NCBI RefSeq assembly: GCF_019890725.1
Contig: NZ_JAINZZ010000033.1
Span: 1-64,000, forward strand
Source: Actinacidiphila acidipaludis
GTDB taxonomy: Bacteria; Actinomycetota; Actinomycetes; Streptomycetales; Streptomycetaceae
Reading direction: 5' to 3'
DNA: 64,000 nucleotides
Every line of letters starts with the position of its first letter. Position 1 is the stretch's first letter. A program made the position numbers and the translations under genes. This document shows positions 22,985-32,509 of this stretch, piece by piece. Below the pieces are notes generated by a model. It did not search any database. It saw only the letters and a program-made list of their open reading frames with translations, and was not told where the DNA came from.

Positions 22985-25090
22985 ATGCGCACCGAGGACG
23001 TCCTCGCCGCCGTGGGCCACGGCCTCTGGCAGTGGGACGAATCCACCGGCACGGTCACGGTCGACGGGCGCGCGGCCCGGCTCCTCGGGCTCTCCGGCGG
23101 GCCCGCCACGCACCGTTCGTCCGAGGTGCGCGCCTGCCTGCATCCCGCCGACTACGTCTCGCTGGCCGGCGCGGTCTCGCTGGCCACCGCCGAGGGCACG
23201 GTGGCCGAGACGCTGCTGCGCGTGGTCGGCGAGGACGGCACCGTGCACCGCACGGTCCGCACCCGGCTGCGCCCCCAGGGCCCGCTGCTCAGCGGCACCG
23301 TGCACGAGGTGCGCCACCGCGCCCACGGCGGTGCGCGGCCCGCCGGGGACTGGCGCCGGTCCCGCGAGGCGTTCCTGCTGGACGCCGGCCGGGCACTGGC
23401 CGAGGCCGACTCCACCGCCGAGGTGCTGCGGGTCGCCGCCACCCTGTCCATGCCCGGCTTCTCCCCCGACGGCCACGCCGTCTTCGGCGTGGACGGCGAC
23501 CGGCTCGCGCTCATCGGCCACCACGGCCAGGAGGTGCTGGACACCGGCCTGCTCAACGTCGCGCTCACCGCCGACTACCCGGCCGCGGTGGTCGTGCGCA
23601 CCGGCCAGGCGGTGTACGTGCGGTCGCCCGAGGCCTACGCCGAGCGCTTCCCCTACAGCTGGCCGCTGGTCAAGCCGTACGGCCGCACCTCCTGGGCCTA
23701 CCTGCCGCTGGTGGTCGCCGGGTCCACGATCGGCGCCTGGATGGCGGCATTCCGCGAGCCCGTCGACTTCACCCCCGACGAGCGGTCGGTGCTCACCACC
23801 GTGGCCAGGATGCTGGCCCAGGCGCTGTCCCGCGCCCATGTGCAGGAGTCGGAGCGCGCCCTGTCCGACGGCCTGCAGCGCACCATGCTGCCGGCGCGCG
23901 AGCCGGAGATCGACGGCATGGCGGTGTGCGCCCGCTATGTGCCGACCGGCGGCGGCCTGCAGGTCGGCGGCGACTGGTACGACGTGATCGACCTGCCGTC
24001 CGGCCGGACCGCGATCGTCATCGGCGACGTCCAGGGCCACGACGTGCGGGCCGCGGGGATCATGGGCCAGCTGCGGATCGCGCTGCGCGCCTACGCCGCC
24101 GAGGGCCACCGCCCGGACGCGGTGCTCTCCCGGACCTCCCGCTTCCTGGCCGGTCTCGGCGACCAGGCGGCCTGGGACGAGGTCCGGTTCGCCACCTGCC
24201 TCTACCTGGAGGTCGACCCCGCGACCGGCACCCTGGACGTCGCGCGCGCGGGACATCCCGAGCCGGCGATCCGGCTGGCCGACGGCACCACCATCCTGCG
24301 CCGCACCGCCGGAGGGCTCCCCCTGGGCGTCGCGCCGGACACCGACTACCCCACGACCCGGCTGCTGCTGGAACCCGGCGAGGTCCTGCTGCTCTGCACC
24401 GACGGCCTGATCGAGACCGGCGGCCACGACCTGGAGACCGGCTGGCAGCGGCTGAGCGAGGTGCTGGAGGCCGGACCGGCGGACAAGCTGGAGCAGCTCG
24501 CCGACGCCCTGGTGGGGGCGGTGCACGGCCCGCAGTCCCACCACACCACCGGGCCGCTGGCCGACCGCCGCGAGGACGACATCGCGCTGGTCCTGCTGCG
24601 CCGTGACCCCGACGGGCCCACGTGCGCGGTCCCGGTGCGGCGCACCGTGCTGACCGTCCGGCAGAACGACCCGGCCCTGATCCGCTCGGCCCGCCACGAC
24701 ATCCGCGCGATGCTGCACGACTGGAGCTCCACCGACCAGCAGGAGTCGGCGGTGCTGCTGGTCTCCGAGATGATGACCAACGTGCTGGTGCACACCGACG
24801 AGGACGCCACACTGACCGCGCAAATCACCGGCATGCCCGGCACCCGCCACCTGCGGGTGGAGGTCGGCGACCGCTCCGACGACATGCCGCACCGCCGCTC
24901 GCCCGGCGAGATGGCCTCCTCCGGCCGCGGCCTGCTGCTCATGGAGCAACTCGCCGACTCCTGGGGCGTCGACCCCCGCGGCGAGGGCAAGTGCATCTGG
25001 TTCGAGCTCCAGGAGGCCCGCCCGCCGCTGGCGGACCCGGACGATCCGGCGGACCCGACGGAGCCTCCGGACCCGGCCGGCGAGGCCTGA
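22985..25090 (+). CDS. PAS/GAF-SpoIIE (PP2C-type) phosphatase with C-terminal HATPase domain
   Basis: This 701-aa cytosolic protein has four parts. Residues about 1-110 are a PAS-like sensor (GLWQWDESTGTVTVDG). Residues about 130-300 are a GAF-type domain. Residues about 320-545 are the SpoIIE/RsbU phosphatase with its metal ligands (GGDWYDVIDL, GDVQGHDVRAAGIM, CTDGLIETGG, DDIALVLLR). Residues about 565-675 are an RsbW-like ATPase (SEMMTNVLVHT, SSGRGLLLMEQLADSWG). The family dephosphorylates STAS antagonists to free sigma factors, and the ATPase domain may reverse this. A Pro/Asp-rich tail ends it. The STAS protein at 14295 is a possible but unproven substrate. Confidence 0.93.
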   Translation: MRTEDVLAAVGHGLWQWDESTGTVTVDGRAARLLGLSGGPATHRSSEVRACLHPADYVSLAGAVSLATAEGTVAETLLRVVGEDGTVHRTVRTRLRPQGPLLSGTVHEVRHRAHGGARPAGDWRRSREAFLLDAGRALAEADSTAEVLRVAATLSMPGFSPDGHAVFGVDGDRLALIGHHGQEVLDTGLLNVALTADYPAAVVVRTGQAVYVRSPEAYAERFPYSWPLVKPYGRTSWAYLPLVVAGSTIGAWMAAFREPVDFTPDERSVLTTVARMLAQALSRAHVQESERALSDGLQRTMLPAREPEIDGMAVCARYVPTGGGLQVGGDWYDVIDLPSGRTAIVIGDVQGHDVRAAGIMGQLRIALRAYAAEGHRPDAVLSRTSRFLAGLGDQAAWDEVRFATCLYLEVDPATGTLDVARAGHPEPAIRLADGTTILRRTAGGLPLGVAPDTDYPTTRLLLEPGEVLLLCTDGLIETGGHDLETGWQRLSEVLEAGPADKLEQLADALVGAVHGPQSHHTTGPLADRREDDIALVLLRRDPDGPTCAVPVRRTVLTVRQNDPALIRSARHDIRAMLHDWSSTDQQESAVLLVSEMMTNVLVHTDEDATLTAQITGMPGTRHLRVEVGDRSDDMPHRRSPGEMASSGRGLLLMEQLADSWGVDPRGEGKCIWFELQEARPPLADPDDPADPTEPPDPAGEA

Positions 25091-25375
25091 CCTCCCGCGT
25101 GCCCCCCGCTCGCGGCCGGCGCTCGTCCCCTCGGCCCGTTCCCCCCGGTCACATTCCCTCAGGCGGCACTCCCGATCACTCATCCAGAGCCCGCTCCGGG
25201 CGGCATCCCGGGTTCGGCCACCAGGTGTGCCACTCACGACCACCCGACGTAAAACACGCTCCGAACTGCGAGTTCCCACGGCCGGGCGGGAACCTCCTGC
25301 CCGACCACCCCGCCGCCGCCAGGCCCTCTCGCGCGGCCAGGCGCGTCCGGCGGGCGCGACTTCACAAGGAGTGAG

Positions 25376-26266
25376 ATGTTCAAGCGCACGTCCCTCGTCC
25401 GGTCCCTGGGCGGGATCTCGATAGCCGCCGCCGTCACGCTGGCCTCCGCCGCGCTGGCCACCCCCGCCTCCGCCGCGAACCTGCCCGTGGGGTGCTCGCA
25501 GGCGGCCCTGGCGGCCGCCATCGACACCGCGAACTCGACCCCCGGCAGCGACATGCTGAACCTGGCCCCCAACTGCGTCTACACGCTGAGCGGCGAGCTG
25601 CCCGCGATCACCTCGACGATCGTCCTCAACGGCAACGGCGACACGCTCCAGCAGACCGGGACGTCCCGCGTGCTCACCGTCAACGGCGGCGACCTCACCG
25701 TGCGGGCGGCCACCCTCAGCGGCGGCGACGCCACGGGCGCCTCGTTCCAGCAGGGCGCAGGCGGCGCCATCGTCGTCGACGGCAGCGGCTCGCTGACGGT
25801 CCTGGCCTCGACGATCCGCGGCAACCTGGCCAACTTCGGCGGCGGCATCAGCGTGTTCCACGGCTCCACGGCGCTGGTCCAGGCGAGCACCGTCACGAAC
25901 AACACGGCCGCGGTGAACGGCGGCGGCCTGGTCAACGACGGCACTCTGACGGTGTGGGCCTCCCAGGTCACCGGCAACAGCGCGGGCCGCGCGGGCGGCG
26001 GCATCGCCAACATCGGCACGCTGACCGTCCAGGCGAGCGCCATCAACCGCAACACCGCGACCGGGGACGGCGGCGGCCTGGCCAACGGCGTGCCCGGCGA
26101 CAGCCACGGCACGGCCACCGTGACCGCGACCACCATCAGCGGCAACAGCGCGGCGAACGGCGGCGGGATCTCCAACACCGGCGTCTCCCTGGCGCTGCGC
26201 TCGTCGCGGGTGGTCGGCAACACCCCCGACAACTGCTCCCCCGCGGTCGCCGGCTGCACCGGCTGA
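25376..26266 (+). CDS. Secreted right-handed beta-helix protein
   Basis: The 296-aa precursor has a signal peptide (MFKRTSLVRSLGG..., cleavage at an ASA-A site near residue 33). The mature protein is a chain of repeats of the form xTLTVxASxITGNSAxxxGGGIxN, typical of parallel beta-helix proteins related to pectate lyase-like/polymorphic outer membrane repeats. No catalytic cluster was identified. Two Cys residues sit near each end of the mature domain. The ribosome binding site AAGGAG fits ATG 25376. It is probably an extracellular polysaccharide-binding or adhesive protein, but its function is unknown. Confidence 0.82.
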   Translation: MFKRTSLVRSLGGISIAAAVTLASAALATPASAANLPVGCSQAALAAAIDTANSTPGSDMLNLAPNCVYTLSGELPAITSTIVLNGNGDTLQQTGTSRVLTVNGGDLTVRAATLSGGDATGASFQQGAGGAIVVDGSGSLTVLASTIRGNLANFGGGISVFHGSTALVQASTVTNNTAAVNGGGLVNDGTLTVWASQVTGNSAGRAGGGIANIGTLTVQASAINRNTATGDGGGLANGVPGDSHGTATVTATTISGNSAANGGGISNTGVSLALRSSRVVGNTPDNCSPAVAGCTG

Positions 26267-26293
26267 TCCGGCTGATCCGGAGGGCGTGACACG

Positions 26294-26339
26294 GACGGGC
26301 CGTCCGGCCGCGTGGACTTCCCGCGGCCGACGGCCCGTC
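26294..26339. terminator. Long hairpin terminator
   Basis: Arms 26294-26312 and 26322-26339 pair over 18 bp with a single bulged base around a 9-nt loop. It lies 28 bp downstream of the beta-helix gene and upstream of the convergent membrane gene's stop, so it probably serves both. Confidence 0.75.
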
Positions 26340-26474
26340 GCGTGTTGTGCGGGCCCGCCGCCGTCCCTTGCCGCGGGGCCCGCAGGCCGTCGGGTCCTCC
26401 GCGTGACCCTGCGACCCGTCCTCCACCGGCGGTCGGCCGCACCCCGTGGGGGGCCGTGACCGGTGGACGGTCTT

Positions 26475-27494
26475 CTACCGGTGCGCGGCCTCGACGGGGT
26501 CCGGCACCAGAATCGGCATCGCACCCGTGGCGGAGGCCGCGTGCGCCGGCTGCCGGCGGCGGGCCAGGTGGCCGCCGAGCACCACGAGCCCGAGCCCGCA
26601 CGCCGCCCAGACGGCCAGGGTCACCAGCGGCCCGCCGGCCGCGTGCCCGTGGAAGAACGCGGTGTCCCGCAGGGCGTCCGCCCCCGCGCCGGGCGGCAGC
26701 AGCGCGCCGGGCGCGGCCACGGCGCCGGGCAGCAGTTCGTGGGCGGAGCTCACCCCGGACCAGGCGTTGCCGAGCATCATCACCACCAGCGCGGACAGGC
26801 CCATGCCCTTGTGGCCCAGCACGGACCCCATGCCGCACACGGTCGCGGAGACCGCCAGGACCATCAGCGCGACCACCCCGCCGTCCGCGGCGAACCCGCC
26901 GTGGAGCACGCCCAGCCAGCTGTTCCCGACGGCCGCCGCGATGACCCCCACGGCGGCCGCGGTGGTCAGGATCGTCACCAGCCGGTGCCCCAAGGTCCGG
27001 ATGGCGAGGCGGCCGAGGACTCCCAGCGCCAGGCCCACCACCACGATCGGCAGGACGGACGACGAGAAGGCGGCGCCGTGCGGGTCGGCGGACGGCAGGG
27101 CGACGACGTCGGTCACCGTGGCGTGGCCGCCGGGCGCCTGCGCCGCCACCTTCTGGAGCATGGTGGCGACCGTGGGGGAGGCGGCCGAGGCGGTGAGCAC
27201 CTGGAGGCCGTGCGGACCGGCCACCACCGCCCCGTAGACCTCCCGGTGCTCGATCCCGGTCCTGGCCGCCCCGGCGTCGGCGTACCAGTGGAACGCGAAG
27301 GCGCCCGCGCCCGAGTGGGCGGCGAGACCCTGCTCCACCTGGCTGACCGCCTGGTCCTGGCCGGCCACCCCCAGCGGCAGGTCGTGCGGGGCGATCCGGG
27401 CGGCCGGCCACGCGAAGGCCCACAGCAGGAAGGCCGCGAGCACCGGCAGCCCGACGATCAGCAGGGCGGTGCGCGCTGTCGTCGGCCTCGCCAT
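26475..27494 (-). CDS. Multi-pass membrane protein, ABC-2/YhgE-like, TetR-linked
   Basis: The 339-aa protein has an N-terminal transmembrane helix (LLIVGLPVLAAFLLWAFAW) and an extracytoplasmic domain of about 120 aa (DLPLGVAGQDQAV...TVATMLQKVAAQ). Five further helices follow, covering the rest of the protein. This architecture resembles YhgE/Pip- and ABC-2-type membrane proteins. ATG 27494 has AGGAG at good spacing. It is divergent from the TetR gene at 27595 with operator-like repeats between them, so this gene is probably the TetR target and may mediate export or resistance. Confidence 0.8.
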   Translation of the reverse strand: MARPTTARTALLIVGLPVLAAFLLWAFAWPAARIAPHDLPLGVAGQDQAVSQVEQGLAAHSGAGAFAFHWYADAGAARTGIEHREVYGAVVAGPHGLQVLTASAASPTVATMLQKVAAQAPGGHATVTDVVALPSADPHGAAFSSSVLPIVVVGLALGVLGRLAIRTLGHRLVTILTTAAAVGVIAAAVGNSWLGVLHGGFAADGGVVALMVLAVSATVCGMGSVLGHKGMGLSALVVMMLGNAWSGVSSAHELLPGAVAAPGALLPPGAGADALRDTAFFHGHAAGGPLVTLAVWAACGLGLVVLGGHLARRRQPAHAASATGAMPILVPDPVEAAHR

Positions 27495-27508
27495 AGGATC
27501 TCCTAAAA

Positions 27509-27588
27509 GAATGAACATTCGTTTTTCTGTCCACCTCAGCGTGCTCCGACCGGAGGACGTTGTCAAGAAGGAACGTTCGCTTTAGTTT
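27509..27588. promoter_or_regulatory. Divergent TetR promoter region with two operator-like repeats
   Basis: Two related sequences, GAACATTCGTTTT (27513-27525) and GAACGTTCGCTTT (27571-27583), lie 58 bp apart. The first is part of the inverted repeat GAATG-AA-CATTC (27509-27520) and the second contains the palindrome GAACGTTC. For the TetR gene a -35 box TTGTCA (27560-27565) and -10 box TAGTTT (27583-27588) have an ideal 17-bp spacer, and GAACGTTC lies between them. The first repeat sits in the promoter region of the membrane gene. This fits a repressor controlling both genes. Confidence 0.75.
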
Positions 27589-27594
27589 GAGCCC

Positions 27595-28188
27595 GTGCCC
27601 CGTGTCTCCCAGGAACACAGTGACGCCCGCCGCCGGCAGATCCTCGCGGCCGGGCGGCGCTGCTTCGCGGCCAACGGCTTCCACGCCACGTCCATGCAGG
27701 ACCTGCTGCGCGAGATGAACCTGTCCGCCGGCGCCTTCTACCGCTACTTCTCCGGCAAGGACGAGCTGATCAACGCCATCGCCGAGGAGGCCGTGGACCA
27801 GGCCGCCGACGATCTGGCCGCGTTTTTCGCGCAGGAGCCGCTGCCGCCGCTGCCCGACCTGCTCGCCGGGGTCGCCGGCGCGGGCATCACGCCCATGGTC
27901 GACCGCGAGACCCAGGACGTGCTGATGCAGATCTGGGCGGAGTCCATGCGCGCCCCCGAGCTGCGCAAGCGCGTCCAGGCCGGCTTCGTGACCCTGCTGG
28001 GCCTGGTGGCCGACCTGATGCGCCGCTACCGGGAGCGCGGCGAACTGCCCCCGGACGCCGACCCGGACGCGTGCGCGCAGGCGGTGATCGGCCTGATCCA
28101 GGGCTATCTGCTGCAGCGCAGCGTCATGGGGCTGCACGACCCCGAGCCGTTCGTCACCGGAGTGCGCACCCTGCTGTCCCCGAGGTGA
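27595..28188 (+). CDS. TetR-family transcriptional regulator
   Basis: The 197-aa protein has an N-terminal TetR HTH (RQILAAGRRCFAANGFHATSMQDLLREMNLSAGAFYRYFSGKDEL) and a helical ligand-binding domain. The GTG start lies only 6 nt after the -10 box TAGTTT and no Shine-Dalgarno sequence is visible, so its mRNA is probably leaderless. It probably represses itself and the divergent membrane protein gene through the GAAC-type repeats. The effector is unknown, but a small hydrophobic molecule is usual for this family. Confidence 0.95.
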   Translation: MPRVSQEHSDARRRQILAAGRRCFAANGFHATSMQDLLREMNLSAGAFYRYFSGKDELINAIAEEAVDQAADDLAAFFAQEPLPPLPDLLAGVAGAGITPMVDRETQDVLMQIWAESMRAPELRKRVQAGFVTLLGLVADLMRRYRERGELPPDADPDACAQAVIGLIQGYLLQRSVMGLHDPEPFVTGVRTLLSPR

Positions 28189-28200
28189 GAGGCTGCCGTC

Positions 28201-28635
28201 GTGGCACGAGAGACCGCCGGCGGGACGCCGGAACCCACCGGGCTCACCCGGCTGAGCGGCTTCGCGCTGGAGTGCCGTGACCCGGCGGCGCTGGCCGCGT
28301 TCTACAGCGCGCTCACCGGCTGGCCGGTCGTCCACGCCTCGCCCGACTGGTACTCCCTCGGCCCGGACGCGGACACCGACTTCCATCTGTCGTTCCAGCG
28401 CGCCCCCGGCCACCGGCCGCCGCTCTGGCCCGACCCGGCGTCGTCGATGCAGGCCCATCTGCACCTGCGCGCCGACGACCTCGACGCCGCGCAGGACCGG
28501 GCCCTGGCCCTGGGGGCCACCCTCTGCCCGGACCAGGAGGACCTGAGCGGTTCGCGCGTGCTCACCGACCCGGCCGGGCACCCGTTCTGCCTGTGCCCGG
28601 CGCCCCGGGGCCGGGCTCACCGTGAGCAGAGCTGA
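28201..28635 (+). CDS. VOC-family (glyoxalase/bleomycin-resistance fold) protein
   Basis: The 144-aa protein has paired beta-alpha-beta-beta-beta modules of the vicinal-oxygen-chelate fold: LSGFALECRDPAALAAFYSALTGWPVV, then HLHLRADDLDAAQDRALALGAT and VLTDPAGHPFCLCPAP. This group includes many Streptomyces glyoxalase-like proteins whose substrates are unknown. GTG 28201 lies 12 nt downstream of the TetR stop, so it is probably cotranscribed with the regulator. Downstream there is a strong hairpin. Confidence 0.88.
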   Translation: MARETAGGTPEPTGLTRLSGFALECRDPAALAAFYSALTGWPVVHASPDWYSLGPDADTDFHLSFQRAPGHRPPLWPDPASSMQAHLHLRADDLDAAQDRALALGATLCPDQEDLSGSRVLTDPAGHPFCLCPAPRGRAHREQS

Positions 28636-28682
28636 CGGCAGCCCTCAACCGGCGCTGTGGAAGCGTCGGTTGAGGGCTGCCG
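28636..28682. terminator. Bidirectional hairpin terminator between VOC and pirin genes
   Basis: Perfect 16-bp arms (28636-28651, 28667-28682; CGGCAGCCCTCAACCG and complement) enclose a 15-nt loop in the convergent gap. This is the longest perfect arm in the first half of the window. Confidence 0.9.
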
Positions 28683-28703
28683 GTGACGTGGCGCCGACGG
28701 CCG

Positions 28704-29666
28704 TCAGTGGCCGTAGGGCGAGTCCGCCGGGACGGTGCCGAGCCGGCCGGCCTTGAAGTCGTCGAAGGCCTGGGCCAGTTCGGCGTGGGAGTTCATCACG
28801 AACGGGCCGTACTGCATCATCGGCTCGCGGATGGGACGCCCGCCGAGCAGGACCACCTCGAAGTTCGGCGTGTTGGAGTCCTGCGACTCGTCCGCGCGGA
28901 TGGTCAGCGACTCGCCCTTGCCGAACACCACGGCCTGGCCCATCCGGAACGGACGGTTCTGCGGGCCGGCGAAGCCGCGGCCGGCGAGACCGTAGGCCAG
29001 CGCGTTGAAGTCGGCCCGCCAGGGGAGGGTGACCTGCGCCCCGGGGTTGACCGAGACGTGGATCATCGTGATCGGGGTGTGGGTCGAGCCGGGGCCCTGG
29101 TGACCGCCGAGGTCGCCGGCGATCAGCCGGATCAGCGAGCCGCCGTCCGCCGAGGTGAGCAGCTTCAGCCCGCCGGCGCGGATGTCCTGGTACTTCGGCG
29201 GCATCATCTTGTCGGACTTCGGCAGGTTCACCCACAGCTGCAGACCGTGGAAGAGCCCGCCGCTCATCACGAGCGACTCCGGCGGGGTCTCGATGTGCAG
29301 CAGCCCGGACCCGGCAGTCATCCACTGGGTGTCGCCGTTGGTGATGGTGCCGCCGCCACCGTGGCTGTCCTGGTGGATGAAGGTGCCGTCCATGATGTAG
29401 GTGACGGTCTCGAAGCCGCGGTGCGGGTGCCAGGGCGTGCCCTTGGGCTCTCCGGGCGCGTACTCCACCTCGCCCATCTGGTCCATCATGATGAACGGGT
29501 CGAGGTGCCGGTAGTCGATGCCCGCGAAGGCACGACGGACGGGGAATCCCTCCCCTTCGAAACCGCTGGGCGCGGTGGACACGGCGAGCGCCGGGCGCGG
29601 AGCAGCCTCGGGGTCTGCGGTCACCCGCGGCAGGGCCAGCGGGTTCTCAACGGTCACGGCGGGCAT
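28704..29666 (-). CDS. Pirin-family cupin protein
   Basis: The 320-aa protein has two cupin domains with pirin motifs: RHLDPFIMMDQMG, WHPHRGFETVTYIMDG (metal-binding His residues), WMTAGSGLLHIETPPE and GLQLWVNLP. Bacterial pirins bind Fe or other metals and can act as quercetin dioxygenases or transcriptional cofactors, and the role here is undetermined. ATG 29666 is preceded by GGAGG. It is convergent with the VOC gene. Confidence 0.94.
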   Translation of the reverse strand: MPAVTVENPLALPRVTADPEAAPRPALAVSTAPSGFEGEGFPVRRAFAGIDYRHLDPFIMMDQMGEVEYAPGEPKGTPWHPHRGFETVTYIMDGTFIHQDSHGGGGTITNGDTQWMTAGSGLLHIETPPESLVMSGGLFHGLQLWVNLPKSDKMMPPKYQDIRAGGLKLLTSADGGSLIRLIAGDLGGHQGPGSTHTPITMIHVSVNPGAQVTLPWRADFNALAYGLAGRGFAGPQNRPFRMGQAVVFGKGESLTIRADESQDSNTPNFEVVLLGGRPIREPMMQYGPFVMNSHAELAQAFDDFKAGRLGTVPADSPYGH

Positions 29667-29833
29667 GTGGGGTGCCTCCTTGCGGCGGTGTCAGGAATCA
29701 ATTTAGTTGAACTCTGAACATCTCGCAAGGCGTAGTCATTCCCTCACCCGATCAGGGGACGGAGAGGGCTGCTGGAACGGCACGAAGACGACACGGAGAC
29801 GGCAGGACACACCGACCGTCGGCCACGGTCGGG

Positions 29834-30325
29834 TCAGCCGTACATCCGGCGCATGGTGAAGTCGACCATCTGCTCGACGGCCTTGGCGTCGAAGACCATC
29901 CGGTGCTGCCCGTCGATGTCGAGCACGAAGCCGTAGCCGGTCGGCAGCAGGTCCAGCACCTCGGCGCCGGTGATCACGAAGTACTTGGACTCCTTACCGG
30001 CGTAGCGGCGCAGCTCCTTGAGCGAGGTGAACATCGGGATGACCGGCTGCTGGGTGTCGTGCAGCGCCAGGAAGCCCGGGTTCTCGCCGCGCGGGCAGTA
30101 CACCTTGGACGTGGCGAAGACCGCCTGGAAGTCCTCGGCGGACGTCGACCCGGTGGTGAAGGCCCGCACCGCGTCGGCCAGCGACGGCGGGGACGGCTCG
30201 GGATAGGCGGGTGCCGGGTCCTGGTATCCGCCGCCCATGGGCCCGCCCATCGATCCGGCCATGGACGAGGGACCCGGGGCCGCTCCGCCGGGCCCGGGGT
30301 TCACGCTCTGCTCGTAGCCGTACAC
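29834..30325 (-). CDS. SseB-family protein
   Basis: The 163-aa protein has a Gly/Pro/Met-rich N-terminal segment of about 45 aa. A domain of SseB N-terminal type follows (VYCPRGENPGFLALHDTQQPVIPMFTSLKELRRYAGKESKYFVITGAEVLDLLPTGYGFVLD). SseB-like domains occur in type III enhanced-sensitivity proteins and in many cytosolic actinobacterial proteins of unknown role. It has no membrane segment. GTG 30325 was used. The disordered N-terminus leaves the exact start uncertain (the internal Met codons near residues 22-31 are alternatives). Confidence 0.8.
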   Translation of the reverse strand: MYGYEQSVNPGPGGAAPGPSSMAGSMGGPMGGGYQDPAPAYPEPSPPSLADAVRAFTTGSTSAEDFQAVFATSKVYCPRGENPGFLALHDTQQPVIPMFTSLKELRRYAGKESKYFVITGAEVLDLLPTGYGFVLDIDGQHRMVFDAKAVEQMVDFTMRRMYG

Positions 30326-30538
30326 GGCCCCTAGCGTAACGAAGCCCGCCGGCCGGCCGGGCAGGGGCGGCGGTCTTCGTCACGGGATCGCCCGCCGGGC
30401 GAGGGTCCGGTCACATCCGGGCCGAAGGGGTTGCGTCTTATTACTCACGGGTAGCATCATTTCGGTACAGCCACTCGTCTTCACGTCACGATCACTTTCC
30501 GACAGTTGTGACAGCAGCAGCGATACGGAGCCGTCGTC

Positions 30539-32365
30539 ATGGGCCACTACAAGTCGAACCTCCGCGACATCGAGTTCAACCTCTTCGAGGTGCTCGGCCG
30601 CGACCAGCTCTACGGCACGGGTCCGTTCGCGGAGATGGACGTGGAGACCGCGAAGGACATCCTCGGTGAGCTGGCCCGCCTGGCCGAGAACGAGCTCGCC
30701 GACTCGTTCGCCGACGCCGACCGGAACCCGCCGGTCTTCGACCCGGACACCAACACCGCGCCGGTGCCGGACACCTTCAAGAAGAGCTACCAGGCGTTCA
30801 TGGACGCCGAGTACTGGCGGCTGGGCCTGCCCGAGGAGATCGGCGGCACCACCGCGCCGCGCTCCCTGATCTGGTCCTACGCCGAGCTCGTGCTGGGCGC
30901 CAACCCCGCGATATGGATGTACTCCTCCGGCCCGGCCTTCGCCGGGATCCTCTTCGACGAGGGCACCGAGGAGCAGAAGAAGATCGCCGCGCTGGCCGTC
31001 GACAAGCAGTGGGGCTCCACCATGGTGCTCACCGAGCCGGACGCCGGCTCGGACGTCGGCGCTGGCCGCACCAAGGCGGTGAAGCAGGAGGACGGCACCT
31101 GGCACATCGAGGGCGTCAAGCGCTTCATCACCTCGGGCGAGCACGACATGGCCGAGAACATCATCCACTACGTGCTGGCCCGCCCCGAGGGCGCGGGCCC
31201 CGGCACCAAGGGCCTGTCGCTGTTCATGGTCCCCAAGTACGAGTTCGACTTCGAGACCGGTGAACTGGGCGCCCGCAACGGCGTCTACGCCACCAACGTC
31301 GAGCACAAGATGGGCCTGAAGGCGTCCAACACCTGCGAGATGACGTTCGGCGACAAGCACCCCGCCAAGGGCTGGCTGATCGGCGAGAAGCACGACGGCA
31401 TCCGGCAGATGTTCCGGATCATCGAGTTCGCCCGCATGATGGTCGGCACCAAGGCGATCGCCACCCTGTCCACCGGCTACCTCAACGCGCTGGAGTACGC
31501 CAAGGAGCGCGTGCAGGGCACGGACCTGTCGCAGTTCATGGACAAGACCGCGCCCAAGGTCACCATCACCCACCACCCCGACGTGCGCCGCTCGCTGATG
31601 ACGCAGAAGGCGTACGCCGAGGGCATGCGGGCGCTGGTGCTCTACACCGCCTCCATCCAGGACGCGATCCAGGCCGCCGAGGCGGCCGGCGAGGACACCA
31701 CCCGGCTCAACGGCCTCAACGACCTGCTGCTGCCGATCGTCAAGGGCTACGGCTCGGAGAAGTCCTACGAGCAGCTCGCCCAGTCGCTGCAGACCTTCGG
31801 CGGCTCCGGCTACCTGCAGGAGTACCCGATCGAGCAGTACATCCGGGACGCCAAGATCGACACCCTGTACGAGGGCACCACGGCGATCCAGGGCCAGGAC
31901 TACTTCTTCCGGAAGATCGTCCGCGACCAGGGCCAGGCGCTGACCGCGCTGAGCGAGGAGATCAAGAAGTTCCTCGCCGAGGCCGCCGGCGGCGAGGACC
32001 TGGCCGCCGCCCGCGAGCAGCTCGCCAAGGGCGCCGCGGACCTGGAGGCGATCGTCGGCACCATGCTGGGCGACCTGGCCGCCACCGAGCAGGACGTCCG
32101 CTCGATCTACAAGGTGGGTCTCAACACCACCCGCCTGCTGCTCGCCTCGGGTGACGTGGTCGTGGCCTACCTGCTGATCCGGGGCGCGGCCGTGGCCGCG
32201 GAGAAGCTGCCCGGCGCCACCGGCAAGGACGCCGCGTTCTACGCGGGCAAGGTCGCGGCGGCGAAGTTCTTCGCCACCCAGATCCTGCCGGGCGTCGGCA
32301 TCCAGCGCACACTGGCCGAGGCCGTCAGCCTCGACGTGATGGACCTGGACGAGGCCGCCTTCTAG
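30539..32365 (+). CDS. Acyl-CoA dehydrogenase (FadE5-like, large form)
   Basis: The 608-aa protein belongs to the long acyl-CoA dehydrogenase group (about 600 aa rather than 380). Motifs include [19 protein letters not shown] (FAD site), [10 protein letters not shown], the [18 protein letters not shown]-like region and [14 protein letters not shown], which carries the catalytic Glu. The extra C-terminal helical domain (about 475-608) is characteristic of Mycobacterium FadE5-type enzymes. It oxidises acyl-CoAs at C2-C3 with FAD and passes electrons to ETF. It is monocistronic, with a promoter-like TTGCGT...TAGCAT at 30431-30457 (15-bp spacing, weak). Confidence 0.96.
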   Translation: MGHYKSNLRDIEFNLFEVLGRDQLYGTGPFAEMDVETAKDILGELARLAENELADSFADADRNPPVFDPDTNTAPVPDTFKKSYQAFMDAEYWRLGLPEEIGGTTAPRSLIWSYAELVLGANPAIWMYSSGPAFAGILFDEGTEEQKKIAALAVDKQWGSTMVLTEPDAGSDVGAGRTKAVKQEDGTWHIEGVKRFITSGEHDMAENIIHYVLARPEGAGPGTKGLSLFMVPKYEFDFETGELGARNGVYATNVEHKMGLKASNTCEMTFGDKHPAKGWLIGEKHDGIRQMFRIIEFARMMVGTKAIATLSTGYLNALEYAKERVQGTDLSQFMDKTAPKVTITHHPDVRRSLMTQKAYAEGMRALVLYTASIQDAIQAAEAAGEDTTRLNGLNDLLLPIVKGYGSEKSYEQLAQSLQTFGGSGYLQEYPIEQYIRDAKIDTLYEGTTAIQGQDYFFRKIVRDQGQALTALSEEIKKFLAEAAGGEDLAAAREQLAKGAADLEAIVGTMLGDLAATEQDVRSIYKVGLNTTRLLLASGDVVVAYLLIRGAAVAAEKLPGATGKDAAFYAGKVAAAKFFATQILPGVGIQRTLAEAVSLDVMDLDEAAF

Positions 32366-32445
32366 AGCTTCTGGCGCCCCCTCCGGGCCGCGTGGCGGCC
32401 GGCACCGCCTCACCGCGCCATCGCCTGCCCGCCACCACGCACACC

Positions 32446-32478
32446 GGGCCGCCGCCCCCGCTCCGGGGACGGCGGCCC
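32446..32478. terminator. Hairpin terminator after acyl-CoA dehydrogenase gene
   Basis: Arms GGGCCGCCGCCCCCG (32446-32460) and CGGGGACGGCGGCCC (32464-32478) pair with one mismatch around a 3-nt loop. It lies 80 bp downstream of the stop and 31 bp before the M18 aminopeptidase start. Confidence 0.65.
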
Positions 32479-32509
32479 GTCGCCGTCGGCCGAAACTAAG
32501 CTGGCGGCC

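Noticed and set aside
22964-26524. Very long open frame on the minus strand opposite the SpoIIE and beta-helix genes
   Set aside because: High-GC DNA leaves opposite-strand frames open. It has no ribosome binding site, no recognisable domain and a low-complexity Ala/Arg/Gly product.
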